Notes: a model not told the origin generated them from the sequence alone. 64,000 nt of DNA from Candidatus Rifleibacteriota bacterium (GCA_012517355.1 JAAYVD010000032.1:1-64000), one strand, 5' to 3'. Shown: positions 10,040-18,988, counted from the stretch's first letter. A program made the numbers and translations.

Positions 10040-11620
10040 ATGACCGGCCAACCCGTCGCCCCCGAGGCGGTCACGGTCTGCCTGCCCGATCCCGTCCACC
10101 ACCTTCTGGCCGAGATCCTGAGCCTGTTCCACAAACAGAAGGACGAACCCGGGGATCTGTGGATCGTCGGCGGGACGATCCGCGACCTGCTGCTGGGCAA
10201 GGGGCAGGTGTTCGACCTCGACCTGGCGGTGAGCCGGAGCCCGATCGGTCCGGCCCAGCGGGTGGCCCGCAGCAAGGACGCCGGGTTCGTGGTGCTCGAC
10301 AAGGAGCGCGAGGTGGCGCGGATCGTCAAGGCCCTGGAAGGCGGGGTGGTGACGGTCGATTTCGCCCGCTACCGCGCCCCCACCATCGAGGAAGACCTGC
10401 GGGACCGCGACTTCACGATCAACGCCCTGGCGATCAAACTGGCCTGGCCCCTGCTCACGCGGAACCTGGAGGTCTACGATCCCCTCGGCGGGGTGGTCGA
10501 CCTGCGGGCCGGCCGGTTGCGACCGTGCGCCGACCATCTCTTCCGCGAAGACCCGTTGCGGATCCTGCGGGCCTTCCGGTTCGGAGCCACCCTCGGGTTC
10601 ACCTTCGTGCCGGAGCTGGAAACGCTGATGACCCGCGATGCCCACCTGCTGAAGGCGGTGTCCCGGGAGCGCATCCGCGACGAGTTCTTCAAGGTGCTGG
10701 GAGTTCCCGACAGCCACCGGTGGCTGCGCCGGATGGCCGATCTCGGGGTGCTGCGGGAGGTTTTGCCCGAGCTCGAAGCGGCTCGTGGGGTGTCACAGAA
10801 CGACTGGCACCACCTCGACGTGTTCGACCACACCCTGCTGACCCTGGAAAAATTCGAGGAACTGCTGGGCCGGCCCAGCGCCAGCCCCTACTGGGCCAAG
10901 GTCCAGGGGTATCTGGGCGAGCCCATCTCGGGCACGCGCACCTTCCTGGAGGCGTTCAAGTTCGGGTGCCTGTTGCACGACCTCGGCAAACCGTCCTGTC
11001 GCCGGGTGATCGAAACGCCCGGCCGGGACGGGGCCCCCGCCCAGGCGCGGTCGGCCGGAGGGGAAGGGACGGACGCCTCGGGGCGGGTCGTGTTCCACGG
11101 CCATGAGACGGAAGGGGCGAGGCTGGCGAAGACCATCGGCGAGCACCTGCGGCTGTCGGTGGCGGAGATCCAGTTTTTGCAGAAGGTGGTGAAGAACCAC
11201 ATGCGGCCCGGGGTCATCCTGCAGGAACTCGAGCAACGCGGGCCCGGCAACCTTGACAACGAGCGCAACCGGCTGCTGTTCCGCTTCTTCGCCGAGACGG
11301 GCCGCGACGGGGTGGGCATCGCCCTGATGTCGCTGGCCGACCGCCTGTCGGCGCGGGGCCAGCAGCAGCCCGATGACCTCGACCGGTTCGCCGCCGGCAT
11401 CGCGGGGTTCATCGACAGTTTCTACCAGCAGACCGAGAATGCCCGGTTCCCGCCGCTGCTGACGGGCACCGACCTGATCACCCAGTTCCGCCTGCAGCCC
11501 GGGCCCCTGTTCAAGGAGATCCTGGCGGGGTTGAAGGAAGCCCAGGCCCTGGGTACCGTCCAGACCCGCGAGCAGGCGCTCGAGTTCGTCTCGCACCTGG
11601 TGGCCGAGCGCAAGACCTGA
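10040..11620 (+). CDS. CCA-adding-type tRNA nucleotidyltransferase with HD domain
   Basis: The 526-residue class II polymerase-beta-superfamily protein. The head has GGTIRDLLLG (44-53) and the metal-binding DLD at 59-61, then YDPLGG and a DPLRILRAFRFGA neck motif. A C-terminal HD hydrolase segment contains CLLHDLGKP and a later histidine in VKNHMRPG. It should add CCA (or CC/A) to tRNA 3' ends; the HD part may trim cyclic phosphates as in E. coli Cca. ATG 10040 was chosen because GGGGGG lies 7 bp upstream; upstream codons come from repeat debris. Poly(A) polymerase is the main alternative within this family, so no symbol is given. Confidence 0.82.
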   Translation: MTGQPVAPEAVTVCLPDPVHHLLAEILSLFHKQKDEPGDLWIVGGTIRDLLLGKGQVFDLDLAVSRSPIGPAQRVARSKDAGFVVLDKEREVARIVKALEGGVVTVDFARYRAPTIEEDLRDRDFTINALAIKLAWPLLTRNLEVYDPLGGVVDLRAGRLRPCADHLFREDPLRILRAFRFGATLGFTFVPELETLMTRDAHLLKAVSRERIRDEFFKVLGVPDSHRWLRRMADLGVLREVLPELEAARGVSQNDWHHLDVFDHTLLTLEKFEELLGRPSASPYWAKVQGYLGEPISGTRTFLEAFKFGCLLHDLGKPSCRRVIETPGRDGAPAQARSAGGEGTDASGRVVFHGHETEGARLAKTIGEHLRLSVAEIQFLQKVVKNHMRPGVILQELEQRGPGNLDNERNRLLFRFFAETGRDGVGIALMSLADRLSARGQQQPDDLDRFAAGIAGFIDSFYQQTENARFPPLLTGTDLITQFRLQPGPLFKEILAGLKEAQALGTVQTREQALEFVSHLVAERKT

Positions 11621-11943
11621 AGCGGCGCGCCGCCCGGCCCGAGGGCGGGTCGGAGGGATGGCCGCCGCCGCGGAAGCGAGGGGGGCGCGGGCCGCTGGCG
11701 GTCACGGAGCCCCCGGCCCGACGACACGGAAACCTCTTTTTTTTCCATGATCCGCATACAGGCTGGCCGAAGGGGCGTTGCCCCTTCACCCCACCAGGGC
11801 CGATGGCCCTGGACCCTTTCTGCTGGCGAGGTGAACGCTGACGCGTTCACCTCGCGGAAGCTCTGCTTCGCGGTCCGTCAGCCCCGGAACGGACGGTCGC
11901 TTTTTTCCCGGTGACGAGGGGGCGGGCGGGGAACCCACCCCGG
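11621..11943. other. intergenic region with a cluster of four hairpins
   Basis: This gene-free stretch carries four inverted repeats in a row: 11769-11776 with 11780-11787 (8 bp perfect), 11794-11801 with 11805-11812 (8 bp perfect), 11826-11838 with 11843-11855 (13 bp perfect, TGAC loop), and 11853-11861 with 11865-11872 (one bulge). A T8 run lies near 11735-11742. It separates two convergent transcription units, so termination is one likely role. Confidence 0.8.
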
Positions 11944-13188
11944 TCAATCGAGGTGATCGAGAGCATCCTCCGGATCGGTGAACACGGGTTCGGCGGTCGT
12001 GGAGGCTTCCGGGATCCCTGAATCTCCGGCCGGATCGGGGGATCCGGTGCCCGAGGCGGGAAGCCCGGGAGGGCTGGAAGAGGGAGTGGCCGGAGCGGCA
12101 ACCGACTGGGGCCCTGGAGAAAGACTTCCCGGCGGCAGGGTAACCGACCCCGTCCCCATCAGGAGTTCCTGGGAATCGGTCGCAACCGTATCTTTCTGGC
12201 CTAAATGGCCAGCCTGGGAAGCATTTGGTGTGGAGGGGGGGAGGGTTTCAGCCGGGGCCTCCTCCAGCTCGTCCAGGCGGGGGGTGGCGGTGAACCGCTC
12301 CCACCGCCCAGCTCCTTGGGGAACACGATGAGGGGCGGCCGCGGCCAGAACGGTCGCCACTTCGCCGGCGGCCAGGGTGAGGGAGCCACTCCCGCTGTCC
12401 ATGGCCACGGATCCCTCGATCACGCGAACCGAGGTGCGACCGGCCTCGGCCATCACCTCGAAGATGGTGCCACGCACCCCGATGATGGCCTGTGGGGTCA
12501 CCACCCGGAAGAGGTTCGCCCCCGGCGTCTTTTCAAAGCGGCCGAACCCATCGGTCAGTTCAAACCCGCTGGTGGTGACCTGGAAAATGCTTTGGGGGCG
12601 GAACGAGACCTTGGCCAGTCCCGGGTGGGAGACCATCGCAGGCGTCAAAGCCTGGTAGGGAATGGCGGAAGCCAGGAGGGTGGGAGCGCTCACCGTCCTT
12701 CCGGCCAGCCGCTCTACAAGGCTCCCGGCCTCGAGGAAGGCGGGCCCCCCGAACCCGGCAGGATGCCGGAGGGACAGAGCCCAGGGCAGGACCAGGGCGA
12801 TCAACAGGACCGAGGCCATGGCGCCCAGGGCGGGCCGCCAGGCTGGAGTGCTGGTCTGGCCGTCCAGTCCACCCAGGCCGACCAGACCGGCCAGCCAGGC
12901 CAACCAGCCAGTCGCTTCGGGGGCGGGAACGGATGGAGGATGGGGGTGGCCGGCCCGCGAGGGGGTGGGTTTGCCCGGAGCAGTGGCCGAGGAACGGGGT
13001 TGCGGCCTGGCGGGGTCGAAATCCCGGAAGGCCCCCCGGATCCGGCCGATGGTCGCCCGCTGGCGCTCCGCCTCACGGCGGCAGCCGGGGCAGGAAGCCA
13101 GGTGGGTTTCCAACTCCTTCGTCTCGGGGGTGGGAAGATCGCCCAGGGCGAACTCGGCCAGCCGGTCCCTGACGGTCTCGCAGTTCAT
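11944..13188 (-). CDS. anti-sigma factor-like protein: zinc finger, one TM, FecR domain
   Basis: In this 414-residue protein the N-terminus carries HLASCPGC (H29, C33, C36), the zf-HC2 anti-sigma zinc finger. A proline-rich linker and one TM helix (about 119-139) follow, then a FecR-type domain (about 225-280) with the typical IIGVRGTIFEV and RVIEGSV strands, and a long Pro/Ser-rich tail. It should hold the ECF sigma factor at the inner face of the membrane and expose the FecR part to the periplasm. Its ATG overlaps the sigma stop (13185-13188), so the pair is translationally coupled. The signal sensed is unknown, and no TonB receptor is nearby, so classic iron signalling is unlikely. Confidence 0.75.
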   Translation of the reverse strand: MNCETVRDRLAEFALGDLPTPETKELETHLASCPGCRREAERQRATIGRIRGAFRDFDPARPQPRSSATAPGKPTPSRAGHPHPPSVPAPEATGWLAWLAGLVGLGGLDGQTSTPAWRPALGAMASVLLIALVLPWALSLRHPAGFGGPAFLEAGSLVERLAGRTVSAPTLLASAIPYQALTPAMVSHPGLAKVSFRPQSIFQVTTSGFELTDGFGRFEKTPGANLFRVVTPQAIIGVRGTIFEVMAEAGRTSVRVIEGSVAMDSGSGSLTLAAGEVATVLAAAAPHRVPQGAGRWERFTATPRLDELEEAPAETLPPSTPNASQAGHLGQKDTVATDSQELLMGTGSVTLPPGSLSPGPQSVAAPATPSSSPPGLPASGTGSPDPAGDSGIPEASTTAEPVFTDPEDALDHLD

Positions 13189-13835
13189 GTCAAATCCTCC
13201 CGGAGCCGTCGCAGTCCTCGCGAAATGCGTTGCCTGATGGCCGGCTCCTGCAATCCCGTGATCTGGGCGATTTCAGCATACCCGAGATCCTCCACCACCC
13301 TCAGCCAGATCAGCTGGGCATCCTGCGGGGGGAGTCCCCGCCAGAGTTGCAGGACCTCGCTGTCCTCGAAGAACGCGGAGCGGGTCTCATCGGGGAGGGT
13401 GTCGGCGAACCGCTCGATGTCCTCGGTTTCCAGGGCGGGGTCCCGCTGTCGGTAGTGATCATGGCATAGCCGGACCGCGATCTGCAGGATCCAGGGCTTG
13501 AACCGGTCCGGGTTCCGGAGCGAGCCGAGCTGGGTGAAGGCCTTGGCGAACGCTTCCTGGCTGAGGTCTTCCACCACCCGCTGATCATGGAAGAAGTGCC
13601 AGATGGCCACCCGCACCAGCCTCCCGTAGCGTTCGATCAGGGGAGAGAAGTACTCGCGGTGACCACGGCCAGCCATCCGGATCAGGGAGGGGTCGTCGAG
13701 CTCACGGATGGTCTGGTGCAGGGTCGTCGACAGGCAGACCAGGAGACGGTCGAGACGGGCCGGGAGAATCAGCCGCCCGGGGGGCGGCCAGAATGACTGG
13801 CCCCTGCCCGCCAGGGCCCCGAGGCCGAGGGCCAT
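13185..13835 (-). CDS. ECF-type RNA polymerase sigma factor
   Basis: The frame is open further upstream, but codons there overlap the preceding repeat-protein gene, so ATG 13835 (216 residues) is preferred; no good ribosome site is visible for it. Region 2 is seen in ELDDPSLIRMAGRG, LIERYG and VEDLSQEAFAKAF, and region 4 in LPPQDAQLIWLR followed by the helix-turn-helix YAEIAQITGLQEPAIRQRIS. This is the normal ECF architecture. It overlaps the zf-HC2/FecR gene by 4 bp, which is almost certainly its anti-sigma. It is encoded at the end of a block of secreted-protein and pseudopilin genes that are candidate targets. Confidence 0.85.
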   Translation of the reverse strand: MALGLGALAGRGQSFWPPPGRLILPARLDRLLVCLSTTLHQTIRELDDPSLIRMAGRGHREYFSPLIERYGRLVRVAIWHFFHDQRVVEDLSQEAFAKAFTQLGSLRNPDRFKPWILQIAVRLCHDHYRQRDPALETEDIERFADTLPDETRSAFFEDSEVLQLWRGLPPQDAQLIWLRVVEDLGYAEIAQITGLQEPAIRQRISRGLRRLREDLT

Positions 13836-13866
13836 GGCGGGAAGGGGCCGGAGGAAGGTCACCGGG

Positions 13867-14628
13867 TCATTCCTGGGAATCCACGGCATCCTCGGGAGTG
13901 TCGGCGGTGGTCTCGGAGCTGCTCGCCACCGTTCCCTCGGCCGAGGAGGAACCGGAGTCACTGGAGCCGCTGTCCGATTCGGTGTCGCTCGCCACATCGG
14001 CGGATGCGGTCCCGATCGGCGGGGGGGGCAGGAGGCCGGGGGGCAGGAGGCCGGGGGGCAGGGGAACGAGGTTGCCGTCCTTATCCTTGACCACGAGGCG
14101 GCCCTGGGCGTCACGCTCGGTGGTGAACCCCTTGTCGTTGGCGAACGCGGTGATCCTCGCCTCGGCTTCCTTGATCAATTCGGCGGGCGGGGGGGGCGGG
14201 GGGGGAAGGAGGCCGGGGGGAAGCATGCCGGGGGGGAGGGGAACGAGGTTGCCGTCCTTGTCTTTGACCACGAGGCGACCCTGGCCGTCACGTTCGGTGG
14301 TGAATCCCTTCTCATTGGCGAACGCGGTGATCCTCGATTCGAGTTCCTTGATCACTTCGGGGGGCGGGGGCAGCACGCCGGGGGGCAGGGGAACCAGTTT
14401 CCCGTCCTTGTCCTTGACCACGAGCCGGCCCTGGGCGTCACGCTCGGTGGTGAATCCGTGCTGATTGGCGAAGGCAGTGATCCTCGCTTCGATGTCCTTG
14501 ACCACTTCGGGAGGGAGGGCTCCCGCTTCCGAGGCGGTGGCGGTGGAGCTGGCGGTCTCGGTCTCGGCAGCCAGCACGGGGAGGGAAAGAACGCTCAACA
14601 GCAGGAACAGGGTGATGATTCGTTTCAT
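13867..14628 (-). CDS. secreted protein with three GFTTER/LVVKD repeat modules
   Basis: I do not recognise a family. The 253 residues start with a clear signal peptide (MKRIITLFLLLSVLSLPVLA, cut near 20/21) behind GGAGG. Three modules follow at about 40-89, 90-148 and 149-205. Each has an amphipathic helix ending ARITAFAN, then GFTTERD, GRLVVKDKDGNLVPLPPG and a proline-rich spacer. The C-terminus is acidic and Ser/Thr-rich. The same module occurs twice in the product of 17912-18877, at the other end of this gene block. The gene lies between pseudopilin genes and the ECF sigma gene. It is likely periplasmic or surface-exposed; binding function is unknown. Confidence 0.75.
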   Translation of the reverse strand: MKRIITLFLLLSVLSLPVLAAETETASSTATASEAGALPPEVVKDIEARITAFANQHGFTTERDAQGRLVVKDKDGKLVPLPPGVLPPPPEVIKELESRITAFANEKGFTTERDGQGRLVVKDKDGNLVPLPPGMLPPGLLPPPPPPPAELIKEAEARITAFANDKGFTTERDAQGRLVVKDKDGNLVPLPPGLLPPGLLPPPPIGTASADVASDTESDSGSSDSGSSSAEGTVASSSETTADTPEDAVDSQE

Positions 14629-14704
14629 ACAATTCCTCCGGATGAATTTTGGGGCTTCCTGAACAGAAGACGGGAATTCGGACTTTTTGTGACACCTCTT
14701 TTTT

Positions 14705-15355
14705 TTACGGGGAAAATCCGCTGGCGGGGAACCTCCGGTGCAGGGACTGGTTGGCCATCACCGGCAGGACGGTGGTTTCCAGGACAAACGGGCTGGGCAT
14801 GTCCTTGCGCCTGACCGGCTGGCCCAGTTCCAGGCGCAGGGTGAACCAGATCCTCTGCGGGATCTGTCCGGCGGGAAGGCTGCCTCCCTCCGGCCAGGTC
14901 CCCAGACCGACATCCAGACCCAGGCAGCGGGCCTGCAGGAGAGAGTTCTGGCGGCCTCCCTCCTCCTCCCGGCGCAGGTTTCCGGTCTGGCGGTCCCAGC
15001 GGTAGAAGACCGCCACCCGGGAAGCCCCGTTCCGCCGGACCAACCCGAACCCGCCAGTGTCGGCCTGGACCAGGTGCGCCCATCGGGTGGGGTCGCCCTC
15101 GGGAAGATCGGCGAAGGCCAGATCCTCACGCAGGGTCCGCAGCACCTGCCAGGCTTCGGTGACGCTCTCCAGGCGGTCATCGGTCCGGACGTAGGATCCG
15201 GAATACTGGGAGAAGACCCGGTAGACGGCGAAAGCGATCAACAGGAAGAGACCGAAGGCGACCAGCATCTCGATCATGGTATATCCCTGCCTCCCGGGCC
15301 CGGCGGGCGGGGTCTGGCGAGGGCCGGGAACGGCCCGGACAGGGGATCTGGACAT
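14705..15355 (-). CDS. type II/IV pseudopilin, GspJ/PulJ-like
   Basis: The 216-residue protein has a short basic leader then GYTMIEMLVAFGLFLLIAFA, a class III prepilin motif with cleavage between G and Y and the required glutamate at +5. The rest is a periplasmic domain of minor-pseudopilin size with ERxEEDLAF-like elements, which best suits GspJ. GGAGGA lies 9 bp before ATG 15355. It is separated by one base from the pseudopilin gene upstream. The assembly ATPase, platform protein and secretin are not in this window, so it must use machinery encoded elsewhere. Confidence 0.75.
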   Translation of the reverse strand: MSRSPVRAVPGPRQTPPAGPGRQGYTMIEMLVAFGLFLLIAFAVYRVFSQYSGSYVRTDDRLESVTEAWQVLRTLREDLAFADLPEGDPTRWAHLVQADTGGFGLVRRNGASRVAVFYRWDRQTGNLRREEEGGRQNSLLQARCLGLDVGLGTWPEGGSLPAGQIPQRIWFTLRLELGQPVRRKDMPSPFVLETTVLPVMANQSLHRRFPASGFSP

Positions 15356-15356
15356 G

Positions 15357-15803
15357 TCAGGGGCGTCCTCCGGGGGGGCGGTTTGACAGAAGGCTCTGTT
15401 CGAGCTCGAGATCGGCCCTTGGCTGGTCGGGAGTCTTCACCAGGATGCGGACCCTTCGCCCGGAGCTTCCGGCCTGCTCAATGGTCAGGTGGCGGGTGTA
15501 GCCTTGAGGCAACCCAGACAGATGGAGGGTGGCGCTGGCCTGGGAGCCCAGGGCGAAGGGGCCGCTGCCGACCGGCAGATCCCGATCTTCCGCGGTGGGC
15601 AGATCGGCCAGCGGGATGACCCGGATCTGGTCGAGGATCTCCTGGGCGGTGGTGAAGGTCACCGCCCGGGCCTGGATGATCCTGGCATTCTCGATGTTGA
15701 AGGAGAACACGTTGATGATCGGGATGACCGCGACCAGGAAGCAGACGCAGGCGATCAGGATCTCGATCAGGCTGAAACCCCTCGTGGGACGTTGCGGGCT
15801 CAT
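15357..15803 (-). CDS. type II/IV pseudopilin, GspI/PilV-like
   Basis: The 148-residue protein begins MSPQRPTRGFSLIEILIA, a prepilin peptidase site (G/F) with glutamate at +5 and a hydrophobic helix. The frame extends 39 codons upstream, but ATG 15803 overlaps the stop of the PilX-like gene by 4 bp and places the leader correctly. It probably forms the pseudopilus tip with the J-like protein downstream and the K/X-like protein upstream, as GspI, GspJ and GspK do. Confidence 0.75.
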   Translation of the reverse strand: MSPQRPTRGFSLIEILIACVCFLVAVIPIINVFSFNIENARIIQARAVTFTTAQEILDQIRVIPLADLPTAEDRDLPVGSGPFALGSQASATLHLSGLPQGYTRHLTIEQAGSSGRRVRILVKTPDQPRADLELEQSLLSNRPPGGRP

Positions 15804-17911
15804 TGGCTCTCCACCCCCCACTCGTCGTAGTGACCGGCGACCACGCACGAATACCCGTCGGTGGTCGCGGTGGTGGGATCGTAGATGGGAAGCCAGGTGA
15901 TCTCCCCTCCGGCGGCCCAATCCTGAGGAATCAGGGACTGCATGGCCACCCCGCCCCGGATCCTGGGATGGTTGGTGGTCTTGGTGGGCCGGATGGTGCC
16001 CGCCAGGGCCACCAGCTCGGCATGCACCTCCTGGTTCTGGCCGTCGAGCAGGATGTTGGACCCGCTTCCGACCGCCACCAGCGTGAAGGGAATGGGGTTG
16101 GTCCCGGATTTCAGATCGCCCTTGATGGTCAGGTCCCCGCGGCAGATCAGGGTTCCTGGTCCCGTCACGGAAAGGTTGGCGGGGATGGTGAGCGGGGTGT
16201 CGACGAACACGGTCTGCCCCCGCAGGTCGAGGTCGTTCCCCTTGCGGAATTCGGCGAAAACCTCTTCCGGGCTGGAGGCGGTCCAGGTGACCCGGTCGGT
16301 CAGGAGGTCTTTCCCGGTCAGGGTGTGGAGGTTGCCCTGGAACAGGGTCGCTCCCTTTCCGGAATGGGCGAGGGAGACCTTTTCCCCGGTCTGCAGGTGG
16401 TCGAGCCCGGTCTGTCCCTTGAAGGTATCGGGGGGGAGGAACTTCATGTCGGGGTTCAACAGGTAGTCATAGCCGGCATTGTAGGTCTGGACGATGATCT
16501 GGCTGGCGGCATCGAGATACTGGGCGGGCGTCCCGAACAGGATCTCGAGGGTGAGGTTGGGATTCGCCTCGAGGACCTCGTTCGACTTCTTCTTCTTGAT
16601 CTGGGTGGGCAGACGGACCAGTTTCCACAGGGAGGAACTCTCCCCGCTGAGGGTCTGGTAGTCGGCGGGGGTGCGCAGGATGTCCCATCGGTACTCATGA
16701 ACCCCGTCCTGGTCCAGGTCGACGGTCAGGAACGAATACTGTCCGAACACCCGGTAGACTCGCCCGAACACCACGGCCGGGGAGGGATTCTGGAGATTGC
16801 CGTAGAGGTGGAGGAACGAGGACTTCATGGTGCGCGAGGTGGTTCCCGAGAAGAACCGTTCGAGGGCGTTCTTGAAATTCATGTCCCCCGGAGGGTTCTG
16901 CTGGTCAACCAGGTAGAACCCCAGGAGGGCTTTCTGGATGCCCAACCGGGCGGTTTCGAAGCTTCCGCTGGCCACCAGAACCGGCTGCGTGAAGGAGGGG
17001 GTGGATGGCAGGTCGGAAGCGGTGACGACCGGAGGATTGGCGCTGGGATTGTTGATGTTGAAGAACTGGAAGAATTCCCCGTTCTGGGTGTCAGGACCAC
17101 TGGTGAGATGCAACTGGAGGTCGGTGGTTCCGCCCAGGAAGATGTATCCACAGGAGGTCAGGTTGGTCTTCTTGTACTCGGGATGATTGAAAAGAACGAG
17201 GGGAAGGACTTTCGAGGTTTGCAGCCGCCCGCCTCCAATGGCGTTTTCGAAGCAGTTGTAGCCTTCGTGGGTTTCGTCGGTGGTCTCCGGTTTGGCCAGG
17301 AAAAAGGTGAACTTGCCGAGGACGGGCAGAGCCAGATGCTGGACCCTGGCCGGCCGGCCGAACCGGTAGACCTTGGTGAAGGGTCTGACTCCGAGACGCC
17401 CATACGACAGGGTGATGGTCAGGCTCAGCCGCAGGTGTTTCTCCCAGGGGTCCTGCCAGGGGCCGCCGGCGTTCAGGGCGACGGGGTTGTCGAAGACCGC
17501 CTTGACCTTGTGGGAGATGTAGGCGAATTCCTTGCGCTCGAGAAATCCGAGGCGGCCCGTCCAGAGGGATGACCAGTTCGAGACATCGAGCGGAAACCCG
17601 GCACTCTCCGTGGTGACCAGGGTTTTGAACAGGTCGCTGTCCGTTTTGGCCATCTCGCTGCCCAGGGAATCGCAGACGAGGGCAGCGATCCCGACGGCGG
17701 CGGTGTCCATCAGGATGGAGGTCGAGTGGATGTTGACGAAATGGGCCTTCTCGCTGAGTGACCGATACAGGGAAAATCCCAACAATCCCAGGAACAACAG
17801 GGTTCCCATCACCACGAGAAGGATGACACTGCCCCGCCGCGTGGTTCTGATCACGGGCGATCCGGGTTTTTCCCCGGACGATGGTCGGGAGGAGAAATCA
17901 CCCATGCCCAT
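15800..17911 (-). CDS. PilX/GspK-like pilus-tip protein, 703 residues
   Basis: A short basic N-terminus is followed by one hydrophobic helix (about 28-50, GSVILLVVMGTLLFLGLLGF), typical of PilX_N/GspK-class proteins that lack the conserved +5 glutamate. The 650-residue exterior is much larger than known GspK. Its C-terminal third (about 590-660) has short repeating beta segments such as GPGTLICRGDLTIKGDL and NILLDGQNQEVHAEL, resembling bactofilin-like or right-handed beta-helix strands. The start ATG directly abuts the upstream stop, and the stop overlaps the GspI-like gene. I infer a tip or surface-exposed component; homology outside the helix is unproven. Confidence 0.6.
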   Translation of the reverse strand: MGMGDFSSRPSSGEKPGSPVIRTTRRGSVILLVVMGTLLFLGLLGFSLYRSLSEKAHFVNIHSTSILMDTAAVGIAALVCDSLGSEMAKTDSDLFKTLVTTESAGFPLDVSNWSSLWTGRLGFLERKEFAYISHKVKAVFDNPVALNAGGPWQDPWEKHLRLSLTITLSYGRLGVRPFTKVYRFGRPARVQHLALPVLGKFTFFLAKPETTDETHEGYNCFENAIGGGRLQTSKVLPLVLFNHPEYKKTNLTSCGYIFLGGTTDLQLHLTSGPDTQNGEFFQFFNINNPSANPPVVTASDLPSTPSFTQPVLVASGSFETARLGIQKALLGFYLVDQQNPPGDMNFKNALERFFSGTTSRTMKSSFLHLYGNLQNPSPAVVFGRVYRVFGQYSFLTVDLDQDGVHEYRWDILRTPADYQTLSGESSSLWKLVRLPTQIKKKKSNEVLEANPNLTLEILFGTPAQYLDAASQIIVQTYNAGYDYLLNPDMKFLPPDTFKGQTGLDHLQTGEKVSLAHSGKGATLFQGNLHTLTGKDLLTDRVTWTASSPEEVFAEFRKGNDLDLRGQTVFVDTPLTIPANLSVTGPGTLICRGDLTIKGDLKSGTNPIPFTLVAVGSGSNILLDGQNQEVHAELVALAGTIRPTKTTNHPRIRGGVAMQSLIPQDWAAGGEITWLPIYDPTTATTDGYSCVVAGHYDEWGVESQ

Positions 17912-18877
17912 TCAGGGACCGGTCAACGGGGGCAGGTAGGGGGGCCGGAGGGGTGGGGGCCAGCCGGGGGGTGGAATCTCCTTCCCATCGGGACCCTTGA
18001 CCACGAGGGCTCCCCCGGCGCCCCGTTCGGTGGTCCCTCCGATCGACCGGGCAAAATCGGCCAACCCTCGCTCGGCCTCCTCGATGGGGAGGGGAATGGT
18101 CCCCGGCGGGAGGGGAACCAGGTTGCCGGCCTGGTCACGCACCACCAGCTTCCCGTCAGGAGCCCTCTCCGTCGTGAAGCCCCTGGAGTCGGCAAACGCC
18201 TGGATCCGGGCTTCGACCTGTTCCACCGTCAAGAAGATGGGCGGGGGCGGAAGGCTTGGTGGAACCCCGGTCGGGAGCTGGCCGGTGGGATAGGGCTGGC
18301 CCTTGACGTAGGCATCCGTCAGCTCGGGAATGTTCTGGAGCCGGGGGACCTCGGCGGGGGTGGGGGTGAACTCGTGGATGCTCAGGAACCCGTCACGGTC
18401 TTGGTCGTGGGTGGTGAAGTAGGCACCCGGATCGGTCACGGAAGGGAACTTCCCCTCGGCGACCAGGGAACTGAACTGAGTCTGGGAGAGCCGGCCGTCG
18501 ACAGCCCCCGCCACCTTGATGAATTCGGTTTTCAGCGTCTGCCGGTAGTCGTAGATGGCTTCGTCGCAGAGGGCAGGCAGCGTCGCCACCCGCACCGGAA
18601 CGGGATTGCGAAGGGGATCGACGGCGGAAGACCGGGTGTGGAAGGTGGAACTGGTCGGCAGCCTCAGGCCGATGAATTCCTCCAGGGAATCGAGAAGGTC
18701 GGACAGGGAGATCTTCCCGCTCTCCAGATCCTGAAGGAAGCGCAACGCGGCGGGAGCATCTTCGGGAAGCGCGACGGAGAGGGCCTGCATGGGGAAGAGA
18801 ACCGACAGCCCTCCCATCAACACCAGGCCGACGATGCCCCAGGCCATCGAACGATGGCGCCTGGTCTGCTTGCTCAT
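17912..18877 (-). CDS. secreted EF-hand protein with two GFTTER/LVVKD repeat modules
   Basis: The 321-residue product begins with a signal sequence or N-terminal anchor (hydrophobic about 12-36). A canonical EF-hand loop lies at 158-169 (DQDRDGFLSIHE, ligands at positions 1, 3, 5 and 12). Two repeat modules follow at about 219-262 and 266-306, of the same type as in the 13867-14628 product (GFTTER, LVVRDQAGNLVPLPPG). The tail is proline-rich. ATG 18877 was preferred over the upstream ATG 18901 because GGGAGG sits just before it. It is the first gene of the minus-strand block, downstream of a good promoter. Calcium binding is inferred from the loop only. Confidence 0.7.
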   Translation of the reverse strand: MSKQTRRHRSMAWGIVGLVLMGGLSVLFPMQALSVALPEDAPAALRFLQDLESGKISLSDLLDSLEEFIGLRLPTSSTFHTRSSAVDPLRNPVPVRVATLPALCDEAIYDYRQTLKTEFIKVAGAVDGRLSQTQFSSLVAEGKFPSVTDPGAYFTTHDQDRDGFLSIHEFTPTPAEVPRLQNIPELTDAYVKGQPYPTGQLPTGVPPSLPPPPIFLTVEQVEARIQAFADSRGFTTERAPDGKLVVRDQAGNLVPLPPGTIPLPIEEAERGLADFARSIGGTTERGAGGALVVKGPDGKEIPPPGWPPPLRPPYLPPLTGP

Positions 18878-18988
18878 GCCTGCCTCCCATCCCTGATGCA
18901 TCCGGGCTTGGATCTTTGACCGTATTGACGCCGCTGGTCCCGTTCCTGTGACAACGAATTTCCCGCGATGGGTCCATCGGCTGGGCCC

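Noticed and set aside
11826-11855. The 13-bp hairpin as an integron attC or phage attachment site
   Set aside because: No integrase gene, no core-site signature and no cassette structure nearby; it sits in a group of simple hairpins between two converging units.
15803-17572. Plus-strand open frame opposite the PilX-like gene
   Set aside because: Low-complexity Gly/Val/Glu product with no motif; the minus-strand gene has a TM helix, junction overlaps with neighbours and sensible composition.
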